A DNA stretch of 64,000 nucleotides, taken from positions 65,426,257 through 65,490,256 of the forward strand of contig CP154956.1 in assembly GCA_039621445.1 (NCBI GenBank). The letters run 5' to 3'. Shown one piece after another: positions 10,206 through 20,943 of this stretch. This DNA comes from Euglena gracilis (lineage: Eukaryota > Euglenida > Euglenophyceae > Euglenales). The number at the start of each line of letters is the position of its first letter. Position 1 is the first letter of the stretch. The translations under genes were made by a program, and so were the position numbers. A model generated the notes under the pieces. That model was not told where the DNA came from. It was given only the letters and a program-made list of their open reading frames with translations, and made no database searches.

Positions 10206-13200
10206 AACTCTGCCATGAAGACATTAAACTTTGCAACTTGTTTACTCACTCCAGTTGTTCCAATCTTCATCAGATTGGCTGTAACCCGATTCAATTTCCA
10301 AATCTTTGCTGATTTTCAGCGTTTTCACACCCAATTTCTGCAGAAAAACTGATGCTTGGCTGGAAACGTTGTAGCTTGGTCTGTGGAAAATTTGGCTGGA
10401 TTGGCAGAAAAACCTGGGCTTGTATTTGAAGTCCCCGTTAAAACAAGCTGGAAAAATATGTCCATGATTTCTGGGACAGATATCACAGTCTGAAACGGCT
10501 GGGCTGGTTAAAAAACCTGTTCAGGCATTTGCGCTGGTCCCAAGATGGCTGGGACAGATGCCACAGCCCAAAACGGCTGGGCTTGCAGAAAAAGCTGCAG
10601 CTGGGCTGCACCTGGCTGTGATTGCGAAATATATGTCTGTGGCCGGGATAGTGTAACTGAAACTGGATGGAACTGTGATTAGGAAATCTGCGTTAATAGC
10701 AGGGGTTCTGGCTGAGCTGTTAAACACAAAACTTTTTGTTCTGGCCCTGGCCTGCTGTCTCATGCTGACACAGAAATCTGCTGTAATGCAGATTGTGTTG
10801 AGAAATATACTGGCCATATGCCTGCAGCTATCATTCGTCGCACAACCATTTCCTTAATTATTGTGTTGTTCCCCATTTTTTCTTCCTCCATTTCACTGTC
10901 GTAAGCCGGGTCTGATTCATTATCATTGCTTGGCTGCAGTGGAAACGACTGTAAATTTTATGTCCTTACCACCGTGATGGTCCTTACGCATGTAATTTTC
11001 CCATGCCTGAAACACAATCACATTCTGATTCCTGTCTTGTCTCCAAAATTACGAAGACGATGAAATTTCTGCAGACTGAAAAAAATTTTCTGCCACAGGT
11101 TCCGTCACGTTTTGAGATGATGCCACAGATTCTAAAAATGGGCTGCAGAAAATTGAGTTTCCTTTTCTTTCTGAAAGTTGATCTCCGCCACAGATCTCAG
11201 GAATGTTTCGCCACAACCTGAAATTCGTGGAGATTGACCAGGAAACGAACATATTTCTGAAGATTATTCTGAAAATTCACAGACCAACAGGGTTTGTGAA
11301 GCTGCTATAATGTAACATGTTCACTGAGTCCAAAAACAATTCCACAGATGTGGCTGTCACAGCCGCCAAAAAACTGTGACCATATTTGACCTCTGTGACC
11401 ATGTTTGCCGAATCAGAAGAGTTCTCACTGACGGAGTCAGTGAGGAAACCTCTGCTTACCATGTTTATCTGTACCACCCCCCTGATGTCGCCGGTTCCCT
11501 CTCCGACCGCCGAGTCCCGGCGGGTCGTGGAGAACCACCGACAGCAGGGTATGTGTGATTCCCGAGGCAGCGCCTGGGCTTTCTCTTGTGGTTGGTGGGG
11601 CCAACACAACTCATTTTTTTTCACCCAAAATGTTTTCCACTACCCCTATAGGATCCATTTTTAAACGGTTTCATAAATTTTTGTGAATATCGAAAAATCT
11701 TCTAATTTGTGTAGAACTCTCTTACCTCTTTTCAGAATGAGTGTTATTTTCTTACATCGTCCTCCGCGATGAAGAAGTTGTCGACTGGGAGTTTCGCCCC
11801 GGCACGGTGGGGTTGGGGCTCCTCAGTGGGGACCCTCACCGGCCTTTTCCCCAGACTCTCTTCTTGTGTCGTCTTGCTTGGGCCCAGTCTTGAGCCTTCT
11901 CTTCTCCTTACTCTTCTCAGGCGCGCTTTTGTTGGGTCAGCGTCCCAGCCTCGACGCCCGCGACAGCACCCAGTTAGCGGAGGTCTTATCCTCAACAGGC
12001 TTGCATCACATTGTCCGGGAGGGGACAATTCTCTCTCATGAGACTCTTTCTCACTCTCTCTCACTATCTCTCACTCTCACAATCACAACATGAACGTAAA
12101 CACAACCCACTGAATTCACTGAAAAAAAGAAATGAATTACAGCCCACAGTTCCAAAAGACAACAACCCTGTGCAAAACATGTGACTGAATGTGAAAAATA
12201 CAACAAACCTGGGGCAAGGAGTGAGGCGAAGGGATTAAAAAGGAAGGTGGTAGTGACGACAGCGTTATAGTGCTCTTTCACTCTGATTGAATTGTCTCCT
12301 TGAAATTAACTTCTTAATTCTTTGACAACTGCTGAAAATACAACTCCTGCAAAATGACAAATAATTCAATCGTCCAACTTCCAACTTCAATGACAAAAAA
12401 TACAAATGTCCCACTTGTGATAACCCAAATTCTTTGGCCAAACTGGGGAAAACCCCTCAAGTTCGGCAAAAAAAAAAATTTTTTGTACGTTCAGCAATTT
12501 GATTCGCTTTTCTATTCGCTTTAATTTCTATGGCTGGTTTCTCTATCTGAATTGCGGTTACTTCCGCGACCTGAACTTTGACCTTTCTTGGAAATTTTGG
12601 TTGCCGGCAAAAGCCGGCGGCCGACATTGTCCAGGTTTCCCCTTCAATAGCTGCAGTCAAAGCGAATGCAGCTTCCGCCACAACTAGCGCCGCCTCCAGA
12701 GAAGGAGGTTCCGGAATGAACATCAATTACATCCACATCAACCAACCATGGTGAGGGGCAGATGTGTATTTAGCATGGCCACTACAGAAAATTGAAACAA
12801 TCTTTTCCAGGGAATTCCAGTTGACAGCCCCCTGCCACTGAACTGTAATCCCGCGTTCAGGATCTTCATTATGTCCTTGTTGTTTTCCAAGGAGGACTTC
12901 AAATCCACGATTTTTAAGATTTAAGTCGCCCACGTTGGTTCGAGCTTAGGGTTCTTCAGCGTCGTCAGCACAGGTGCAGTGCTGGTGGTCAACACAAAGA
13001 GCAGTGGCATTTGGTTGCATATTTTTCAACCGGCCCGAACCGTTGGAGCTGTTATTATTACTTATATTGTGGATAAATTTTTGAACTTGGCTGAGATGAT
13101 GCCAACTTCCTGCATTTGGATGACTCTCTCTTACAATTATCTGGACGAATGGGGACCTGTTCATCCATGTTGTTACATTTGGAATGGCAGCTGCACGCGC

Positions 13201-13380
13201 GAGGTGTTCCTTGACTGAAACGAAAAAACCAGCAGTGATGCATTTCTGTCAATGAAACAATTTTGGACATTGTACAGAATTTTCCATGAATCGCAACACT
13301 GCATTACTTCTCCACATGGCACAAGTGTTTCATTTTTCTGTACGGAGAAGGATCTAAGGAGGAATCTCCACTGTCCAGGG
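10206..13380. other. Decayed repeat-derived region, no gene recognised
   Basis: On the - strand at about 10,395-10,650 a Gln/Pro/Ala-rich stretch contains two copies of a QPF-x-x-V-x-SVP-x-I repeat, again with a TAA where Gln would be expected, so it may continue the decayed coiled-coil ORF. At 11,744-12,064 (-) an open frame ends at a good donor (GATGTAAGA), but its product is unrecognised. Remaining sequence is A/T-rich with CTCTCACTCT tracts near 12,050. No terminal repeats found. Confidence 0.4.
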
Positions 13381-13381
13381 A

Positions 13382-14740
13382 TCAACGACTTAGTGGGTCT
13401 GCCAGACACTGTGCTGAGGGGACCCACTTTGCCTGTAAGGAGATGTCTTTCTCCAGAATGGGTGCATTTTGTTGAAGCGGTTTTTTTCCCTCCCCCTTTT
13501 GGAGGTAACAGTACAGGACTTGATTGCCCACATACAGGAGAACATTTTCAACTGGTTTTGCTAAGCTGCAAACTGCAAACAATTTCCTTTATACATATTT
13601 ATTAATGTGGAAGGGAATTTTTTCCCTCAGAAACTCTTGGAAGAATGCCCCTGTAGAAGGATCTACTCCCCTCCACCCTTTATCGCTTGAATAGTAGAAC
13701 TCTGGTGGGTTTTACCACAAATGGACGACACTTCCACTGGTGCATGATGACTTTGATTTCTGTGATCTCTGCTTTTATCTCTCGACTTAGCAGATGTTTG
13801 GACTTCCAGATGAAGCCATTTTTCTCTGCCAGAAATTTTGCCAACAGTGTGGTAAAGGCCCTCAGAAAGGGGAGTCCAAGTGACTTTGCTCGAATTTGCC
13901 CAAAATGGCAGCCACCTGACGTTTTGTCATTTCTGTTTTCTTGACAACTTTCCACCACTTTTTTTTATCCTTTTTTTTGGCCAGAAATTTGGAGTGGAGG
14001 CTCCTGGCTGGGAACAAGACAGGATTTTTGACGTTGATTTTGAATCCTGAATCAACCCAGTCCCTGACAATTTGGGATAGATCTTTGGGGCTCCCTGATT
14101 TTGAGTGGAACACAGCACAAGAATGTCGTCTAGGTAAACGAATACCTGGATGCCTCGAGCTCTCCACTCCTTTTCGAAAGTTTGCACGAGGCCCTGGAAA
14201 AGCTGGGGCATAATGGTTAGGCCAAATGGGCCAGCTTGGTTCTCCCAAAGTTGCTGTCCCACTTTGTGTCTCAGGGATGGACACAAAGTCTTGTTTACAG
14301 GGATGTGAAAGTACACATCCTTGGGATCTATTTTTGCCCCCAGTGGTTCTTCTGCAGCAGAGGAAAAAGGTGCCGCAGGTGGTCCAGGCGAATATTTTTC
14401 ACTTCGAAAAGTTGGTTGATCTCCCTGCAACCGGAGATGAACCTGCATTTCTGACCCCCTTCTGGTTTTGAGATTAGGAACCAGGGGAGGAGGTGCTGGG
14501 TCCCTTGAACCTCCACCAACTTTACAGCCCCACATTCTGCATATTCCTGCAGAATTTTCTGGGCTTGCTCCAGATTTTCTCCCTGTCTGCCCTGGAGAGA
14601 AAGATGGGGTTGGTTTACCCAGGGTGGCAGAATGCCCTTGGTGATGAACTGAATGTTTTTCGTGGAGGTCAACTTTTTCCACCATGGGATGGACATGGCC
14701 AAACCTGTGAGGGAGGGCATTTGCACCCCACCTCAATTCT
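13382..14740 (-). pseudogene. Element B reverse transcriptase / RNase H remnant
   Basis: Three frames are needed to read it. One (about 14,726-14,328) gives LLPWFLISKPEGGQ and FISGCREINQ. A second (to 13,927) gives IDPKDVYFHIP, GPFGLTIMPQ and an intact VYLDD. Then RAFTTLLAKF follows, and RNase H pieces VGNQVLYCYLQK and VPSAQCLADPLSR to 13,382. The first RNase H aspartate region is damaged (VLLFKR then stop). At least three indels and a premature end make it non-functional. Confidence 0.75.
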
Positions 14741-14759
14741 GACTCGTTGATCAGAGTTT

Positions 14760-15760
14760 TCAGGGAATGTGGGTGTGGCAGGCCTCTGTGGGGCCTGCCA
14801 CTTGGGATGACCAGGCAATTGTGGGAGCTGGGTACTGAGAGCCTTGGGCATTTTCCTCCTTTGCCGCCTTTCCATCTCGCAGGTGTGGGGCCTCGCCAGG
14901 ACAGCTTGCCACCTCCTCTGCCTTTGCTGCCAGTCCATCTGGGTATTCCACGTCCAAATCCTCCTTTGAATCTGACCCCTTTTTATTCTGTGGGGGATAC
15001 GCCTTCCTTTTTTGGGAAACAGCAGTGGGCTTGGAAGGCTTTCTGTTTTGAAGCATCGGGAGATTTATGTTGGACAGTCGTGAGAGGGAACCTGATGCAG
15101 CATTGATCCTTTGTTGTTCTGCTAGCAATCTCAAATCCTCACCTGAAAACAATTGAGGGCTCTCCACCACAACCCTCCCTGGGAGGGACATGTGTTTTCG
15201 CTCCTGCAGCACGAACTTCTCAACCTCCAGAAGGAGACTAAATAGCTTTTTGGACAGGGACTTCGTCACCTCATGGTCCTCAGCTGTTGGGTTCAGCTCT
15301 TGGTGGATAAGGGAGTAAACACGCTGCAGCCCCAGCAACTTCTGTTGCACTTGACGAAGCAACTTGTACGTCTGGCGAGCGCCCTCCTGGAGATGGTTAT
15401 TCAGTTCCGTCTTGGCCTTTACCCCAGACCCACGACGGCAGCCCTCCGAGAGTGATCTTGCATCAATTTGCAACATACCTTCTGAAAAAAGACAAAATAC
15501 GACCGCCAGGTCGGCCGGTAGGCACCTCTGCTGGCTCCCACGCCGGCGGGCCGCATTCCTCCTCTTCGGCGGAATCCATCTCCTCGTCCATCGCGGCACC
15601 TTCCGCATCCAACGCCAACCGCCTGTCCGCGGCCGCCGCTCCAACTTCTGCAGCCGCTGCTGGTGGTAGAGCGCGTCCAGCCGCCGCTCTCCAAACCCGG
15701 CAAAGCTTAAACACCACTTCGGATTGGCGGTCCGTCACCTCGAAGTGCGTGCCGGGGTCT
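14760..15760 (-). pseudogene. Element B gag-like protein
   Basis: An open frame reads leftward from about 15,644 to 14,760 with a helical segment (LNNHLQEGARQTYKLLRQVQQ ... LSKKLFSLLLEVEKFVLQERKHMSLPG) and a Pro/Lys/Ser tail. Element D has a related block (VQQKVIHFVRTMATIYSQVDAIPENYRVLSQ...RERKRQSIPG), so this is a shared gag-like domain distinct from that of A and C. The upstream part (15,470-15,755) is G/C-rich and Ala/Glu-rich in another frame. At 16,350-16,256 (-) a segment beginning MRKITLFLKNGDEG may be the displaced N-terminus. Confidence 0.5.
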
Positions 15761-15767
15761 CGTAAAC

Positions 15768-16180
15768 AATCCCAAATAATACCCCCCCAAATAATACCCC
15801 CCCCAAATAATACCCCCCCCAAATAATACCCCCCCTTGGGGTCCGAATTTGGACGCCAAAATAACCCCCCCCCCCCCCGTTTCGGGCCGAAGGCCCAGAT
15901 TTTTGACCGGAAAATGTCGGTAAAAATCACAAATTTCTGACAACAAATTACGAAAAAATACCTATTTTTCTGGCATCTGACCACCAAAAAAAAGATAAAT
16001 TTCACAAGAAAGTGCAAAAAATGACCCCAAAGGGGGTTTTGGGTGCTATCCCGGGTTTTACGGGACTCCAAAAAATTTCAAAATTTTGGGGAAATAATAC
16101 CCCCAAAAAATACACCCCCCTCCTCGGACCGGGACTTCGGGCGAAAAAGTAATACCTTGGGGGTATTATTTGTGCGGGTT
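15768..16180. mobile_element. MITE-like element with CCCAAATAATA ends, copy 1
   Basis: Begins with four tandem copies of CCCAAATAATACCCC and ends GGGGGTATTATTTG, so the ends are inverted. The core (TTTCGGGCCGAAGGCCCAGA ... TTGGGGAAATAATACCCCC) matches 53,523-53,893 in the same orientation over about 350 bp. It interrupts the gag-like sequence of element B. No clear target-site duplication seen. Confidence 0.75.
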
Positions 16181-16365
16181 GTACTCCCTCGAGGCAGCCC
16201 GACAAGGGACGAATGGACACCGAGGTCGAAGCAGAAATACCTTTTGAGGCTAGGCACGGAGTGCAAGTGGCACTTGACATAATCTTTCAGTGACGCCGCC
16301 ACGATGGCGGTGCCCTCATCTCCGTTCTTCAGAAATAAAGTGATCTTCCTCATGTTAAAGGGCAA

Positions 16366-17840
16366 TTAGGGGAATCCAGCTCCTCGTACTCCCTTGAGGC
16401 AGACCGACCAGGGAGGAAGGGACACCGAGGGCGAAGCACAAAGACCTTGTGAGGCCATGCCTTGCTCTCCGGCGGTGCTGTTTGGATTGTTCGGTTGCGG
16501 TGGGTTAGGAGGGCCCGCTTTGTGCCGCCTCGCCGGAGATGGCTGACGATGCTGCTCCGACTTGGCGGCGCGACTTCTTGCCCTTGGGGGGGGTCCCCCC
16601 CCTCTGCGCCTCCTGGCCCCCATTTTCTGACCGAGGGCTTTTAAAGACAAATTTTCTTTTACGGGTGGGGGGTCGGGCTCACAAGGTCTTTGTGCTTCGC
16701 CCTCGGTTTCCCTTCCTACCTGGTCGGTCTGCCTCGATGGAGTACGAGACACCTCGGGCTCCGCACTTTGCCCTTGTGAGGCCAGATTGTACGCTGAAAT
16801 TAGGGGGGCCAGGGCACTTTCCAGAGCACCTTGAGAACCAAGTCTTTTATAGTGGGCTGTAAAAGCTTCGACCCCCCTCCACTGGCCAATTTCGGAAACT
16901 TCTTGGGCAGAATGGCCCAATTTTTTGAGTAAACCAACACCATCACCTCTGGTGGAGTGGGCCCCCCACACCTGGGGGGTTACCCCATGCTTGGCTAAAA
17001 ATTCCTTTGTAATAGAAGCAATGGTATCTGCACTTATAGCCCTGAAGGGGGGTTTTAATGAAATCAGAAGGGGGCCTCCAGGTCGGACGAATGAACGTGT
17101 GACAGCGACATAAGACATCATTAAATGAAAGGGGCTTTTTTGTGGACATTGGGGAATGGACACCACTCTCTCCCACTTGTTAAATTTCTGGCCTTTACGC
17201 TTAATTTTGATGTAGGGTGCACTACCCAACACACTGGTGGTTCGTTTGATCTGTTCCAAGACTGAGGACGTGTATAAACAGAGGATTCGTGAGCAAAAAA
17301 TCAGTTGTGTACGTAATGTACAAATATCAGTGGGCATTGGGGCCTTGGCCAGCCCCATGGGGCTTGAGAGTGGGTAACAAAATGCCCCATACTTCTCCAG
17401 ATTTTGGTTCCAAAGCCTCTTGTAAGGTGTCAACAGGGTGAGGAATCTTAGCCCACCAAACCCAGGAATCAAAAGCATAGCACTGTATTCATTACGGACT
17501 TGCGCCTTGGAAAAATGGAATAACTGTATTAAGGCGTCAGCCACTTTGTCTGTGGTGGCTTCGGGGGGGGGGGGCACGCCCATTTGCTCCAAAATTACCC
17601 ACAGAAGTGCAAAAGCACTCTCATAACGTTTTAAACTGGGGTTTCTCCCCAGGAAATAGTTAATGGTTTTAACCTTAATTTGTTTTCCCCCCAATATTTG
17701 CCTGAACAAATCATGCAAAACAGGGGCCATGTTGGGGGGGGGCATTTTTCCTCCCTGAATTTGGTGAAAATGCCCCTGTAGGGGGTGATTTTCAGGCAGG
17801 GGGTCCATTGAACTTTCATTTTATTAATTGGGGCCACCAT
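16366..17840 (-). pseudogene. Element C tyrosine recombinase, one frameshift
   Basis: The conserved start ATG GTG GCC CC is present at 17,840-17,838. Compared with A, one A is missing from the AATAAAAATG tract about 20 bases later, throwing the start out of frame with the rest, which is open from 17,808 to 16,366. Catalytic motifs are otherwise preserved: HSTRGDGV and the nucleophile in FTAHYKRL. The tail again runs into terminal-repeat sequence (SAEPEVSRTPS). Confidence 0.8.
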
Positions 17841-19536
17841 GTGGCTGAATTCCAGTAGGGGGTGACCATCAAAACATTGGTCTGGGGAAACATTTCAAAT
17901 CTGGGCAGAAACTTTTTGAATTATTGACCAAGGGGGGTTTTCATAAAGATCCTCCATGTTGTCAGGTGGACATTGTAATGAATTTACTGCTTTGTCGTCC
18001 CAGTGGGGCCACTTGGCCACGAAATTCAGCGGTTTTTTGTTGCCTGGGGAGGCAAAAAAGTCTCTTTCTAAGTGTATGAAATTTTGGAAATGCTGTCTTA
18101 GCCAGTGAAAAAGTTGGGGGTCTAAAGAGTAATCCCCCCTGTAAATTTCCCATCTGCTTATAAAGTCTGTTAGGCATTCTTTGGAAGTAACCCAGCTGAC
18201 TTGGAGGCTTACCTGTTTTTCTATGCACCGTTTGAAAATGGTCTTAGCTTTATGTTGAAGGGATCTTTTCTGCCCCTCCCCTTTGTCGGGTAATAGTCAA
18301 TTACCTGGTTGTCTAATGACAAAGAAACTGTTTCCCCAGGTTTGCTCAAACTTTTCACAGTGTTTATTGCTGCACTGAGCTCCTTTACTTTGATGTGTAA
18401 AATGGAGTCTTCTCACCAAAATTCCTGCACAATTTTTCTTGTGTGGATGTCCAGCACCCCCCCCCCCCAGGCATTGGTGCTGGTGTCTGAGTGAAATTAT
18501 CTGGTTGCATTTTGGGGGAAGGGTCTGTCCCGCCCAGGTGTCCAGTAAATTTTTTATTTACCTCAATTGTGACTTTATTCTCTGGGAAATGGGGTGTTTT
18601 TAGTCCCAGGGGGCTGTGTACTTTCCCACCAAAAAAATTGCCAGGGCATCTGTAAATGCCCTTAAAAAGGGCAGGGCCATTAGGTTGCATCTTATTTGAC
18701 CCAAAATGGCAGCCAACTGCCTTTTTGACATGTAATATTTTTCACAATTTTTCCCAGCTCCTTTTTTATGGTTTTGACTTTCTGGAGGGGCACCTGTAAC
18801 TTTCCCTCCTTGAGGTTTAGTAAGTTTAGAACCCAGATGGGTTACCACTTGGGTGGGCTGCAGGGTGGACTTTTTCAAATTGATTTTGAACCCTGAATTC
18901 AGCAAATCTTTGACGACAGTGTTCAGGTTATTTTGGAAAATGTTTTGTGTGGGGGCCACCAGCAAAATGTCGTCCAGGTAAATAAACACCTGGATGCCCC
19001 TTTTTCTCCACAGCTTTTCGAAAGTTTTCATTACTGACATGAAAACTTAGGGCATTAAATTTAGCCCAAAGCAGCATGTTTGAAATTCCCAGGTCTGCCC
19101 CCCTACCTACCTTATGGCCTTAGGACTTGACTTAATGGAACATGAAAATATGCATCCTTTAGGTCAATTCCTGCTGACCAGTGGCCTTTTTCCAAAACTG
19201 GAAAAATTTGTCGGATACGACGCAGCTTGAAAGGTTTTACTTGAAACTGCTGATTTATTTCTCTGCAGTCGCTGATCATTCTCCAGTTGGTTGTGCCCCC
19301 TTCTGGTTTTGATATTAAAAACCATGGGATTAAATGCTGGGTTTCTGAATCCCAAACTCGTACCATTGACCCAGTTTTTTTTTCTCGTAATTCAGCAGAA
19401 TTTTTTCTGCCTGGTTCAGGTCCAAGTTGGCTCTGGGTTTTGGGTGGGTGGACAATTTGGGGGCTTTACCCAGGGTGGTTGAATTCCAATTTTTATCAAT
19501 TAACGTGTTGTTGGGGATGTATTTTTTGTCCACCAT
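17631..19536 (-). pseudogene. Element C reverse transcriptase / RNase H / methyltransferase-like remnant
   Basis: Readable in several short frames: LIPWFLISKPEGGTTNW and MISDCREINQ, then FKLRRIRQIFP, then IYLDDILLVAPTQN with an intact YLDD, then MSKRQLAAILGQ and RNase H, methyltransferase-like and C-terminal pieces ending SWGETPV at 17,631. At least five indels separate the pieces; dead. Confidence 0.8.
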
Positions 19537-19762
19537 TTTTAGACTTTTTGAAGTCTCTGGTACAGGGGGGTGTCTCCCTATTTTTCCTCCATGGAATGTG
19601 ATTTCCCAACTAGATGATTTTCTGGGGGTTGGGTGGGGGTGTTGGACATTTCACAGCCCCTAGAGCCCCTAGGGCTTGAGCCCTTGGATGTGCATTCACT
19701 CTCTCACTCTCTGCTCACACTCTCTCAGGAGGATCTTGTTGTTGGTTTACATACCATAGGGC

Positions 19763-20720
19763 TTACTTTCCCCGTTTTGCATATCTGGCCTTCTTGATGT
19801 TGATGGGGTTGGTAGTCATACTATAGGGGGGCCTCTGTGGGTCCCCCCCTTGTCGATTGAATAGTAATAAATGCAGGTGGGGAGTCTTCCCCTTCCTGTT
19901 CCTCCTGGATTGCCATTGGGGGGCCATCTTCCTTCTGGGCTTGGCAGGGGGCTGCCAATTTAAATACAAAGCCCTTTCAGGACTGCCCCTTAGCTTCTGG
20001 TGGGCCTGTGAAGGACCCACCTGTGGACTTGATGTAATTGTTGATCTTCTTGTTGATATTTCTGGCCCCAGTGGGCTTGATGATCAGTTGAAAGGCCCGA
20101 ATGGTCTGATTGATTTCTGGGTCTTCATGCCCATTTGAAGCCTTAAGTGGTTCTTGGGTCCCCCACCCTGACCCCTGAGTGGTGGTGTGACTGAGAAATG
20201 AAGGGGATGTTGTGCAAGACCTTGTCTGCCCCTGCCATGTCCTGTGGGGCCTTGGTGCTGGTGGCCACCTTGGCCTTGTTCCAGCGACATTTGTGAATGC
20301 AGATGCATTCATGGCCGTTTGTGCCTTCATGGCCTTTGTTGCCTTCATGGCCTGTGCGGTTCTGGCTGCCATAGCCCTGCTTGAACACATTGTGTGTTTT
20401 GGATGGTTGGCCCCATGGTCCTGTTTCAAATGGCCGTAGTGGCCTGCTGGTTGTTGCTTCTGCTCCTTGCGGGGTCTTCTGACCACTGTCTGCCAGGGTC
20501 CGTGGCCATCACTTTGGGGGGTTTGGGTTGTGAAAGTTTCTTTTGGGGAAATTTCTTTTGGGGAAGGGGCAGCCGCGGTTCGCCACAGTCGATCGCGCCG
20601 TCAGGTTGTCCAGGTGCTGCTGGTTTTGCTGCTCCCTCTTGAAGTTCTCCAGCGCTGTTCGTCTTGGAAATTGCATCTGTAATTGAAATCTTTCAGATAC
20701 TTCAACAATTTCTGATTTGA
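19763..20720 (-). pseudogene. Element C gag-like remnant
   Basis: Starts with RTALENFKREQQNQQ as in element A, then shifts frame to the HGPWQTVVRRPRK motif and a tract in which Ala/Met/Lys-Ala repeats replace the Gly/His repeats of A. Frame changes and deletions interrupt it. The relative frame of the two conserved parts differs between A and C, so no conserved programmed shift is supported. Confidence 0.6.
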
Positions 20721-20943
20721 GGTTCTGCACCAGCGTCTTTTTCAGGATAATTTGAATTGTTTGATTTGAATTCTTCTTCTTCCAATTGATATGGTACTTG
20801 ACGACCATTCGGGCTGCGCGCATTCTGGGGGTGAGGTCCTGCTTCTTTTGCGTGCTTGTTGTGTGATTGTTTTTGGCGGGGTCTTTCTTACTGCTTTTTG
20901 TTGCCAGAGTTTGCGGAGCATAATCGTCCTTCGAATGAAAAAA

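Larger units (their letters stand above)
13381..16365 (-). mobile_element. DIRS-like element B, truncated and decayed
   Basis: Reading leftward: a possible gag N-terminus (16,350-16,256), a MITE insertion, the rest of a gag-like ORF (15,760-14,760), then RT and RNase H pieces (14,740-13,382). The methyltransferase-like and recombinase parts are missing, so the element stops inside or just after RNase H. No terminal repeats of its own were found. It is more divergent from A than C is. Confidence 0.7.
16366..20797 (-). mobile_element. DIRS-like element C, main part (interrupted by D)
   Basis: Closest relative of element A. Order on the - strand: gag-like (about 20,720-19,763), RT/RNase H (19,536-17,631), recombinase (17,840-16,366), then right terminal repeat and complementary region (16,376-16,560 and the C-terminal coding part up to about 16,800). 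Its 5' leader continues across element D: the 5' terminal repeat is at 24,602-24,770. In element A the corresponding flanks are adjacent (AAGGAAC then CCAATTGAG), so D inserted in C's 5' leader. Confidence 0.85.
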
